DNA of 64,000 bases, from positions 372,001-436,000 of the forward strand of contig JAKEKT010000007.1 in NCBI GenBank assembly GCA_021495925.1, written 5' to 3'. Positions 55,014-64,000 of the stretch are shown here, piece after piece (positions within the stretch are counted from its first letter, which is position 1; each line of letters opens with the position of its first letter). Origin of the DNA: Diplodia intermedia. Lineage: Eukaryota; Ascomycota; Dothideomycetes; Botryosphaeriales; Botryosphaeriaceae. Made by a program: the position numbers and the translations under genes. The notes below the pieces were generated by a model. It was not told the origin of the DNA. It saw nothing but the letters and a program-made list of their open reading frames with translations, and made no database searches.

Positions 55014-56799
55014 TCACAGCTTCGCCTCCCTCGACACCTCCGCTTGCGCCTGATCCCTCAGTGCCTTCCGCAAGATCTTCCCGCTCTGTATACATCCAGT
55101 CAGCCGCAAACACCCCACCGACGACATCATTCAAACAACATCACGACATCGCACAACTTACCGGATTCTTCGGGATCGCCTCGACGAACTTGACGCCGCC
55201 CGCCAACCTCTTGTTCCGACTCACCTTCCCGTCCATCCACGCCAAGACGTCGGCCTCGGTCAACGCGCGCCCGCCCTCCTTCTTCTCGGCCCTGACGACG
55301 TACGCGCGCGGCACCTCCTCGCCGCGCACCGTCACGCCCACGACGGCCGCGTCGGCCAGGCCGTCGTTCTCCAGCAGCACCGCCTCCAGCTCGGCCGGGG
55401 CGACCTGGTTGCCCTTGACCTTGATGAGCTCCTTCTTGCGGTCGACGATCCACAGGAAGCCGTCGGCGTCGGCGTAGGCGATGTCGCCCGTCTTCAGCCA
55501 GCCGTCGGCCGTCAGCGCCTCGGCCGTCGCCTCGGGCCGCCCCCAGTAGCCCTTCATGACGTTGGGCGCGCGGATCCACAGCTCGCCGCGGTCGCCGCGC
55601 CGCGGCAGCTCCTCGCTCGACGAGTTGTCGGCGGGAACGATCTTGGCCTCGGCGTTGGGCGCCAGCTCGCCCACCGACGCGCTGTCGCTGCGCGCCGACG
55701 GGTGCCAGCCCGTCGCCGTGCACGTGATCTCCGTCATGCCCCAGCCTTGCTTGACGTTGACGCGGAGCCCGTCGGGCGACAGCCGGCGCTCCAGCTCGGC
55801 GCACATCTCGCGGCTGAGCGGGGCGGCGCCGCAGCCGACGCGCTCGACGCTGCTGAGGTCGTAGTCGGCGACGAGCGGGTTCTTGGCCAGGGCGACGACG
55901 ACGGGCGGGACGAGGGCGAGGTCGGTGATGCGGTGGCGCTGGATGCAGTCGAGCATGCGGGCGAAGTCGAACTTCTGCATCACGTACACGGGGATGCCGA
56001 TGAGCGGGGCGTGCGCGCAGAAGATGGTCTGGCCCATGGCGTGGTAGAAGGGCACGAAGGCGAGGTAGCGGGCGCGGGCGGTGCGCTCGGCGAAGAGCGG
56101 ATCCATGCGCGCCCACGAGAGCGTCTGGTGCGTGTTGGCGACGTAGTTGCGGTGCGTGATCTCGACCCCTTTCGGGACGCCCGTCGTGCCCGACGAGTAG
56201 TTCAGCACCACGGTCCGCTGCAGCTCGGCCGGCGTCGTCAGCTTCTGCCACGCGAACCGCGCGCCTGCCTCGGGCGAGGCCAACAGCGCGCTCCAGTGCC
56301 GCACGCCGGTGCCATGCACGCCTTTGCCGACGCCGTCGAAGGTGGCGCGGCCGTCGTCGAAGGCGAAGACGCGGTCCTCGGCCATGTTGATGCTCCGTGC
56401 GGCGTCCAGCCCGGTGGCCATGCTCTGCTCGGCGCAGATGAGGAAGCGGGCGCCCGAGTCGCGCAGCTGGTAGGCCAGTTCGCGGGCCACGTACGTCGGG
56501 TTGGCGCCGGTGAAGATGCCGCCGGCCATGACGGTGCCGACCAGCACGGCGGGGAAGAAGATGGTGTTGCCGGAGAACAGCAGCAGCCGGTCACCGGGTT
56601 GGAAGCCGGCGGCGAGCAGGCCGGCGGCGAAGCGTTGGGTCCATAGGCGGAAGTCTGGGAAGGTGAGGAAGTACTTTTCCGGGGTGGTGGCATCCAAGAA
56701 TGCATTGTGGCCGGGGAGGGAGGCTGTGGGTGACTGGAAGATGTAGGTGGCCAGATCGACGGGCGGGATGTCGACCTGGTAGCGTGACTTTATAGGCAT
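55014..56799 (-). CDS. 4-coumarate:CoA ligase-like acyl-CoA synthetase, PTS1
   Basis: ANL-superfamily ligase that adenylates a carboxylate and transfers it to CoA. Two exons on the minus strand: 56799-55162 and 55085-55014, giving 569 residues; intron 76 bp (GTAAGT donor, phase 0). Motifs: YSSGTTGVPKG (201-211, nucleotide loop), GWGMTE, GELWIRAPNVMKGYW, GWLKTGD, DRKKELIKVKGNQVAPAELE. The A10 motif with the catalytic lysine (P-SGKILRK, Lys549) lies only in the 24-codon last exon, which also ends EAKL. The terminal AKL is a PTS1 variant, predicting peroxisomal import. The 4CL-like layout suggests aromatic or medium-chain acids, as in fungal peroxisomal 4CL-type ligases; substrate is unproven. 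Reading through the intron instead would lose both the lysine and the targeting signal. Confidence 0.92.
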
Positions 56800-58830
56800 C
56801 CTTCTGTTCGTTGGGGTGGAATCTGAGGCGGGAGAGCTCTCTGGTTGTTAGTTCCTAAGTAGAAGACGCAGAGGATTACGCAATAGGTCAGATCAGTGGG
56901 GAAAGGGGCGTTTGAGAATAAAGCAGGACGGCAGAGAGACACGGTGGGACAAGTAGATAAGTCTGATGATCTAAGCTGACAACTGGACATGTTGCCGGGG
57001 CTGTTTAATTAGTCGTCGGCGGAGATATCAATGTTGGTGCAGCGGGCGGTTGCCGAGCATGCGCCTCTTTGCGGGGGTTGTGTGGAGTAGTCTGGCTTGC
57101 CGTCCTGCTACCGAGGCTCTTTGGCGCCAAGGCATGGCCAGGAAATGGCCAGCGGAGACGGGGGCCCTTATCCGCAAGCCACGCTGGCCATCTCGGGCTA
57201 TGTTGCCGCGACGAGCAGCAGATCTGTGTGACGGACATGTCGTGCTCGTCAGAAAAAACTGACTCAGGCCCGCCGACGGAAGAGGTACAGAAGCCGCGCG
57301 AGCTTCACCGACATCTAGCGTCGGCAGTCGGCGGCTAAAGCGAGTTGGAGATGGAGAGAGACAAGCACGAGCGCGAGCCTGGGGAGGCTGGGTGAGCGGA
57401 AAAGACGGGGGATGCGGGAAGTGAACAGCTCTTGGTGACGTCGATGGAGCACGATACGAAGGGCGTGGGCACTCATATAGCGGCTGCGTCGCGCTATGGC
57501 CGGCATGTCGGCTGATGGGCTGATGGGTCGGGGAAGGAGCGAGGTCGCGCTGGTGACCGTTTTGGAAAGACGAGGTTGTGGATAGCGTCGAGGTAAGCGA
57601 GCTGTCTCAAGCGTCGCCGTTTCACCTTGGCTGGCCACACACAACACCCAACCCCTCCGCCCCTTGAGAGCTGCGTGCAACGCCAGACATGCCGCGTCGG
57701 AGCTACGCATAGGTCACACTGCGCCGCCTCTGCAGCAACCTGTTTGCTCCTCCGTCCGTGCTCCGCATCCCCTTTCGGACTAGCGCCCGAGACCAGTGCC
57801 TCTCCGACACGTCTGCACCGGCCCCTCGGTCTTTTTGGTGCCGGTCCAGCCAGCCTGCCACTTGGGCTCATACGAGCAGCGGCAATGGGCTGTGCGAGAG
57901 AGGAGCGCAAGCTGGTGGTGTTCGCAGTCCGCTGTGCCATCAAACACCTGCAACACTCATAAACATGTCTACAATAGATAAGGAGCATCGCAGCGGAAGA
58001 TAAGCGAAATTACACTGGGAGATCACCCGCGCTCCCGCCCGAGCCTACAAGAGCAAATGCTTGGCCGAGGCTTGACATGCATCCCGGCCTCAGAGTTTCT
58101 AGTTTGATACCGCTGCGCCACTTGCTGCAAGACATCTTCATACGTTCGCCCGACCAGTAGCACTACGGACTCGGTAGACGCTGCCAGCTTCCAACGGTAC
58201 CTCGGATGCTGACAGTATCCAGAATCTCTGAGTGGCCGAATCACCCTCCTCCGCTCGCTGGCCTGTCACCTAAGACTAGTCGAAACCCATCGTGTGGAGA
58301 TCTCGCCTGCACTTGGACACCATCGCCCTCCGCACCTACGCCTCAACGTGAAGATCGCCGGGAAGAGCACGGCCGCCATGAGCTTATTTGTGTCCGCTAG
58401 TCGTACCCCGTGCTGTCTCTACACCATCCACCACGCTCGCGATGCTTACCTACTTTGGGTGTTGTTGGTTGAAGCTGTTCTGGTTCGTCAGTTGACGTCT
58501 CATCCATCTCCACTTCTCACACAACACCCCTCATCCGCTAGCACAGTGGACATCGTAGCCGCTGGCTTTCCAGACTGTCTGGCTTACCCCATGGATTGAG
58601 GGGAGACTATAGCTAAGCCTTCGACTTAGGCATTCCAAGTGAACCCAGCGGGATATAAAAACCTCATAGCCTCTCCACCGGAAGAGCATCATCAGCATCA
58701 TCACTTCTCAGCTTCTCATCAGCTCCAATCTAATCCGCCTTGCGCAGGTCGCTTACCACACTCCACTTAATCCCATTACTACTAATACTTCAATTCGAAG
58801 CCACTTCCCCCATTCATCCCATCAGCCACA
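56800..58830. other. Divergent intergenic region, CoA ligase / Egh16-like
   Basis: 2 kb between the starts of the CoA ligase (-) and the Egh16-like gene (+). No supported gene. The right end contains a TATA box and a CATCATCAGC-rich leader before the Egh16-like ATG. Confidence 0.6.
58654..58660 (+). promoter_or_regulatory. TATA box of the Egh16-like gene
   Basis: TATAAAA, 171 bp upstream of the ATG at 58831, followed by a CAT/CT-rich leader. A TATA box this clear fits an inducible, strongly transcribed gene. Confidence 0.6.
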
Positions 58831-59849
58831 ATGCACTACTCAGCTGTTGTCCTCCTCGCTGCCCTGGCCGCCCAGACCACCGCTCACGCTGTCGTCACTG
58901 AGATCCAAGGCGCCAATGGTGTGAACATGCCCGGTCTCTCAGGTATGTCTTGAACAAGCACCCATATCAGAACCCCAACTGACCTTCCCCAGTCATCGAT
59001 GGCACCCCTCGCGACTCTCCTCGCCCCTCATCCGGCGCTGAAGAAGACACTTCCATCATCCGTGACCGTGAGCTTGGAGGCGAAAGGGCCAGTGCCCTCG
59101 GCCGCACCAAGGGCGCCGGCCCCGTCGATGCCGCCGCCGCCATCGCCACCTTCATGGGCAACGGCAACAACGCCACCACCACCAACAACAACAAGAAGAA
59201 CCGCAAGCGCGGCCTCCTCTCCAACCTTCTCGGCGGCGGCAACAACGACAACAACAACAACGACGGCGCCGCCGCCGCCGCCACCACCTCCGACGGCACC
59301 AAGACGCAAGACGGCGCGGTCGAGGACGGCGTCTCCAAGGCGGCGGGCGCGGGCGCCAGCTCGGGGCTGCCGACGTGCGCCGACGACGGCACCATCTCCG
59401 TGACGTACCACCAGGTGAACCAGGACGGCGCGGGCCCGCTGACGGCCGACGTCGACGGCACGTCGGGCGGCGCCGACCCGGCGGCGTTCCGGCAGGCGGC
59501 CGTCACGCAGGACGTGCCCGGCTTCGCGCTGGGCCTCTCGGGCACCACCACGACCGACTTCCCCGTCAAGGTGCAGATGCCGGCCGGCATGACGTGCTCC
59601 GGCCGGGCGGGCGGCGCGGACAACGTGTGCGTCGCGAGGATCCGGAATAACACGCCGGCTGGTGAGTTTTTCTTTCTTTTTGGACCTTTGGCTTCGCAGT
59701 GGCGCACTTGGCTGATGGATTGCTTACTGCGTGTAGGTCCCTTTGGCGGCTCCGTTGCCTTCACCCAGAGCGCTGCTGCTAAGAAGCGTGCCATCGAGTA
59801 CAACCTCCGCAAGCGCCACTTCGCCCGCGGCACTCTCGGCAAGCTCTGA
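58831..59849 (+). CDS. Secreted Egh16/Mas1-like protein
   Basis: Three exons: 58831-58942, 58993-59661 and 59737-59849, giving 297 residues; introns 50 and 75 bp. Signal peptide MHYSAVVLLAALAAQTTAHA, then VVTEIQGANGVNMPGLS and VIDGTPRD, the N-terminal signature of the Egh16/Gas1/Mas1 family (first known from appressoria of cereal pathogens, also common in saprobes). Next come DTSIIRDRELGG and LGRTKGAGPVDAAAAIATFM, a low-complexity Asn/Thr/Gly insert, then LPTCADDGTISVTYHQVNQDG and VKVQMPAGMTCSG with VCVARIRNN. The final exon gives GPFGGSVAFTQSA and a basic tail. Few cysteines are visible compared with typical members. The family has been linked to surface penetration, but membership does not show pathogenicity. 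Extracellular or wall-associated. Confidence 0.87.
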
Positions 59850-60859
59850 ATGCACCGCGGCGTCGGTCGTATCCTTCACTCCCGCCTTGGAGGAACGATG
59901 ATGGCCGCTTTGTCCTTGCCCTTGTACTGTGGTCTCGGGCAGGTGTTCTCTGTAATCGGGTTTGTCTCTTGGTAATCTGAGTAGCGTGCTGGGCGCGCAA
60001 GTGGTTGGGGGAGAAAGACAGAAGGAGGTGGTCGAGCTTGTGGTATTTCGTACTGTTTCCTGTTGCGTTCTCCTTCCCTTTCGAGTACGAAGCTGGTGTG
60101 ATGTTAATGCTGTTATGATAAACTTAATCCCCACCTATACATTCTTTAAAAAAATTCTGGAGCTGTGGTGAAGTACGTGTGTCTTCGTTGGGTTTCAATT
60201 GCCCAACTGCAACCGCTCATCACAGAGCTTCAACTTAGCCTGATCCTAAGGCACTCAAAGGAAGATGACTGCCGAAATAGTGGACCCTACTAGAACGATA
60301 GCCCAGCTCAGAGTGGATTGAGTCCACCTACCTCTGTATAGATATACTGCGCCCTGCTTGTGTATGGAGTTGTATAGAGTCGGTTCCTACGACTAGATAT
60401 GTCTCTACAATGTTGCATCTCGCATATACGTCCGGATGTTTATTTCAACCGCTTACGTAGGAAAGGGTGTAGCATTCGAGTGAGCCCTCGATGCAAAACA
60501 CCTCATCCTTTGTCATGGCTGGAAGGATGAGGAGACAGGTACTGGTACTTGTTCTCTGGGGAAAATCCTGGGATGGCCTGTACATAGAGTGGGCGGAACC
60601 CTGAGGACTTCCACGTTGATCGGCTCCATAGCGGGACTCAAAGTCGCCACCATTCACTATTATCCATGGACTTTACGAAACTTGTGCATTCGAGTGTTGC
60701 TCCTGGAGCTGTGCTCGCGCTGGACATAACGGACTTTGGTCGTGGTCGGCGAGTAGTGCTTGGGATAGACGCTTTTCGTTCGAGGGAGCCCGAGTCGGGT
60801 TCTTGTCACGGAGATGGTTCGAGCGCTAGAGCTGTGAAGTTCTCCCCCAGCTGTACGTA

Positions 60860-61153
60860 TCACAGACGTAAGGGACATGTGCTGTACACGTCAATGAACC
60901 CGAAGGTAAAACAGTACTGATATGAACTCTGTTCTGAACACAAGGAGACATGCAGTGGGCAGCGTTGGTCGTTGCAGAATCGCCCCTGGCAACCTTCATA
61001 AATCTGACAGTACCCCAACTCTGCCCATACGTCACGAGCGTGGCTGTATGCTCGTAGCGCGAGGGAAGGTCAGGACTGACAGCGCCTCGTAGCTTCTTGA
61101 CAAGCGACGTCGGATGTTTGGTGTCACGGACGTAAGGTTCATGCTGTGCACAC
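60860..61153. repeat. Imperfect direct repeats about 264 bp apart
   Basis: TCACAGACGTAAGGGACATG (from 60860) and TCACGGACGTAAGGTTCATG (from 61124) match except at a few positions and continue into GCTGTACAC / GCTGTGCACAC. The two copies look diverged; nothing else in the interval is recognised. Confidence 0.6.
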
Positions 61154-61670
61154 CGAGATCGAGGAGAGAGGGAGGCCCAGAGCACTGAGTACGAGCGGCA
61201 AGTGCTGCTCTGCGATTCTTGCTGAGCCTTGCGTTCACGTCACTCAGCAGTCCCCGTCCGTTGATCAGCGTAGAAGTGATGCAAGCGGGCAAACCAAATC
61301 AGTCGACATGCCTAGAGCGGCTACTGGGATCCTTCACTGCCCCATTGCTCCCTGCACCATCAGGAATCAGCATTCGACCACGAGCAGCGCCGTGCATCGA
61401 TGGAGAGATGGGGTCGAGCAGGAATAACGCTCCTGTTCGCGGGAAGACAATGTAACCACGGCCATTTCCACGCCACCGACGTGCGAATCACCCGACTCTG
61501 ATATACCGGCCGTATCCTCCTCCCCTGGAGGAAGACGGCGAAGGAAGCTCTCTCCGGTCATGTTCGATTCGACTTGCATGACGTGACCGGGCACACGCTC
61601 CCAGCAGCGACGGCACGCCCTCGTCGCCATCTCTCTCTCAACCCTGGCCGTCCGTATCGTGCCCCGAGAG

Positions 61671-61691
61671 CGAGAGAGAGAGAGAGAGAGA
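61671..61691. repeat. (GA)n run
   Basis: About ten GA dinucleotides preceded by an interrupted GAGAGCGAG lead-in. Non-coding. Confidence 0.9.
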
Positions 61692-62073
61692 TCGTACCGC
61701 ACGTACGCTGGGCCGAGCCCACGGCAGACCCATGTCAACCGCAGGTTCCCAAACGTCGCAGGTCGTAGCCCTGATACCATGAGACCACGCCCAACGCACC
61801 CCCGACGCAAAGAGGCAAGAACGTACGATGCATCCATTAACAGCCAGAGCATCCCGTCGTCGTCCCGGGGGAAACGGGCGTCTTAAGTCTCGGTTATCAC
61901 AATAGCAAAAAGAAAAAACAACCCGCCGGCGCATCGCCCCCGAACCAAGCCCCAGAAGATTAAGTTCTCCACCGAAAGGCACACCACCCGAGATTAAGTG
62001 GAAAGGAACCAAAAAAAAGGGAAACCCTTGCCGCAACGCCCGCAACGCCTCCTGCTCCTCCGCCGCAAACGCC

Positions 62074-62213
62074 CGCGCGCGCGCGCGCGCACAAACGGCC
62101 CCCCCCGTCAGCAATCTAAAGTCGATCTCCGATCTCCCACCCGCCGGGCGGCGGCGGCGGCGGCGGCGCGGCCCCGGAAAGGACAGGGAGGGAGGGAGAG
62201 GGGGGGAAAAGGG
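62074..62213. repeat. Alternating CG, GGC triplets and G-quadruplex motif
   Basis: CG alternation of 17 bp at 62074-62090 (Z-DNA-prone), GGC triplets around 62148-62168, and G-runs of three or more separated by 1-4 bases at 62186-62213 (fits the G3+N1-7 quadruplex rule on the plus strand). Confidence 0.85.
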
Positions 62214-63767
62214 CGCACGCGCACCACACACCAACAACACGTGTGGGTTTTTTTTCTTTGCCCACACACCCAACCCAACCCAACAACCGGCGGCTCTTCT
62301 GGGGCCCCCCGGCAAGGGCCACGCGATGACGGAGACGGAGTGAGAAGACCGAGATCTGGGATTATTTCCTTTTTCCCGTGCTCCCGTTGTTGTAAATCCG
62401 ACAAGCTCCGTCGTAATTATCTCCGTGCCTCTCTCACACGCACTCTCTCTCTGTGTCTTTTTCGGGCGTGCGGGCGTGCGTGCGGGCGTGCATGTGTGTG
62501 ACACACGCGTCATCCGTTGCTTGCTTGCGTGTCTACCCCTCTATTCTGTGGCGGCGGTGAAAGAATTTGTCGTCTCTTTCCTGCTGCCGCCTAGCCAGCA
62601 TGGGAATTGGTGAGTGCGAAGTGTGTTCTGAGATGATGTGCGCGCGGGAACTGCAAAATGCTATGACGGAAGCGCGCAGCAGTCGGCTTCTTTCTGCGCC
62701 CCTCTCTCGGCCAATAGATCGGCGTTGTTTTCCACGTCTTTCATCATCATCATCAGCGGCGGGCGCCGAGGTTGCCACCGATGGGCCACGGGCGTGGGCG
62801 CGACATCCATGGCGGCCGGGTATCGGTCCCGCACGCGAAGAAGAGGGCGGAGTCGCAGGGAAGGCCCACGAAAAACAGGTATCGGCACGCTCGGCAGTTT
62901 CGGTACGCTCGGCCAAACCAACAGCCAACGCCGGCTTGTTGCAGGGAGCGGGAGGCAATATGCGCCATGGCCGGACGCGGAAACGACAGGCGACGCTCTG
63001 CCAAAGAGGTAGCCACCACCCAACGAATCTGCCTTGAGCCGCCCTAAATCGATCGTGCCGGTGGGGCGATTGTGGGGGTGGCCATCTGGGATTTCCGGTG
63101 CCTGCAGCGTGAACACTTGCCTCTCCCCTCTTGCTTTACCGCATCCAGCAAGGCTGGCGTGGGATTTTATTTGAAATCCTCTGTCGTCTTCTTCTGCGTC
63201 CGTGCCGCGCACTTGTTGCTCTCGCGTGTTGGTACTGTTGGGCAACCAACGCGAGATGGGAAGGAAGACGCGGCCCCAGCACTGATGGAAAGCTCCGGAG
63301 AGGGACGACGTCTCACAGACCAGAAGCAAGCAAAGCAGAAGGCGGGCAAGGAAGCGAACGCAGAAGGGAAAACGTGAGGGAGAAAAAAAAACAGTCTCAG
63401 TGGAAGTTCCCCAAAGAGGGCATTCCTCGCACCAACCACCGGCGGCGAGAGGCGCCACTGAGCCCTAGCGGGGCGCAGGCCGCAATCTACACACCACTGC
63501 ACCTGCTCTTGTTGCCCTCCTCAACGTCACGGCCGCCGCCCCCACGTCGAAACCAGCGGGAAACTCTGGGTCCACCATCGAAAGGATCTCGGCTGGAAGG
63601 AAGTGGCATCGCCGGTTCCATCTGACTGATCTAAGGGACGAACCGCAGCCCTATTCGTTGGTCCGCTCCTTCCCACCCGCCGACGTTGTGAAGCGTAAGC
63701 CCGCACCACCTACCCCGCCTGTACCTAACTATTGCCTATAACGAACGCCACAATTTCCCTTTCGGCC

Positions 63768-64000
63768 ATGGCGGTTGCAACGCACGCAATGCTCCGCTCT
63801 TTTTCTTTTCCATGTCCACATCGGGTAGCCGTATCTTCGCCCCTGCTGCTCTGTCGCCGAGTAGGTACGTCGACGGGGCATAGGAGAAGACAAAAAAAGA
63901 GACAGCCGATGTGGTCCGCATTGCCGGCCGTCGCCGCGACTCCAACCACTTTGTTTCGGCCTCAAACGAGCAAATGCCGCATCAGTCACGGAGGAGCCGA
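63768..64000 (+). CDS. Possible 5' fragment of a gene (basic N-terminus), 3'-partial
   Basis: A frame from an ATG in good context (CGGCCATGG) stays open for 77 codons to the window end. The translation (MAVATHAMLRSFSFPCPHR...) is rich in Arg, Ser and Leu and has no Asp or Glu, as in mitochondrial presequences. A GTAGGT at about 63871 could be a donor. The length is short enough to be chance, and other frames are also open here, so this is only a candidate. Confidence 0.25.
   Translation, partial: MAVATHAMLRSFSFPCPHRVAVSSPLLLCRRVGTSTGHRRRQKKRQPMWSALPAVAATPTTLFRPQTSKCRISHGGA

Larger units (their letters stand above)
59850..63767. other. Gene-poor region with simple repeats
   Basis: 3.9 kb without a secure gene. 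It contains a pair of imperfect direct repeats (60860-60888 and 61124-61153), a GA run (61671-61691), alternating CG (62074-62090), GGC triplets (about 62148-62168) and a G-quadruplex motif (62186-62213). Open frames across 61.6-63.5 kb on both strands are low-complexity and unsupported. Confidence 0.55.

Noticed and set aside
55127..56251. 374-codon minus-strand frame overlapping the CoA ligase
   Set aside because: Same strand, other frame, Arg/Ala-rich; the ANL motifs are all in the ligase frame.
24678..59849. A secondary-metabolite or catabolic gene cluster including glutaminase, GH31, CoA ligase and the zinc-finger factor
   Set aside because: No synthase backbone, and the genes are interleaved with conserved housekeeping genes (MIP1, NOP16), so clustering is not supported.
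61638..62513. 291-codon minus-strand frame
   Set aside because: Built largely from GA, CG, GGC and G-run repeats; low complexity, no homology recognised.

Overview
This is a filamentous ascomycete (Pezizomycotina) nuclear fragment. The evidence is: short introns (about 47-82 bp) with GTANGT donors and CTAAC/CTGAC-type branch sites; CCATG-type start contexts; and fungal gene families (REX3, NOP16, MIP1, an AmdX/ADR1-type zinc-finger factor, a DUF4965 glutaminase, an Egh16/Mas1-like secreted protein). A Dothideomycete would fit, but I cannot assign a genus. Genes are sparse, about one per 4-5 kb, and are separated by GC-rich intergenic tracts of up to 6.6 kb. Random open frames in those tracts are common and mostly meaningless. 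No bacterial-type feature, CRISPR array, rRNA, convincing tRNA or intact transposon was seen.

Layout: (1) 1-978, 3' part of a coiled-coil protein; 1209-2714, ceramide synthase LAG1. (2) 4 kb gap, then 9523-6716 (-), a large disordered proline/serine-rich protein with two NDR-kinase consensus sites. (3) 5.9 kb gap, then a divergent pair: a DUF676 lipase (17309-15397, -) and RNA exonuclease REX3 (18065-20020, +). (4) 20821-22572, a disordered glycine/serine-rich conserved fungal protein. (5) 24678-27389, a secreted glutaminase-type protein. (6) A divergent pair sharing 336 bp: mitochondrial DNA polymerase gamma MIP1 (33254-29690, -) and a SLX8-like RING protein (33591-34927, +). (7) 42020-38431 (-), a two-finger C2H2 transcription factor with a 6.6 kb gap upstream. 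(8) A divergent pair sharing 204 bp: NOP16 (49405-48654, -) and a ZIP zinc transporter (49610-51001, +). (9) 51767-53995, a secreted GH31 glycosidase. (10) 56799-55014 (-), a 4-coumarate:CoA-ligase-like enzyme. (11) 58831-59849, an Egh16-like secreted protein. (12) 59850-64000, no secure gene, only simple-sequence and non-B-DNA-prone tracts and a possible 5' gene fragment at the edge.

The genes do not form one pathway or an obvious biosynthetic cluster. They mix housekeeping functions (sphingolipid and lipid turnover, rRNA/RNA processing, mtDNA replication, genome stability, zinc export) with secreted functions for an osmotroph (glutaminase, glycosidase, Egh16-like). The main results of close reading are corrected exon structures. 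Several genes have small first or last exons that carry the decisive residues: the catalytic lysine and a peroxisomal AKL terminus of the CoA ligase, the mitochondrial presequence of MIP1, the start of the lipase active-site region, and the C-termini of the transcription factor and ZIP transporter. I found no convincing new multi-gene system. The unexplained structures most worth checking are a perfect 15-bp-arm hairpin at 4010-4046, an E-box-centred hairpin at 12338-12365, a repeat-bearing 413 bp intron in the lipase gene, and a dense non-B-DNA tract near 62.1 kb.
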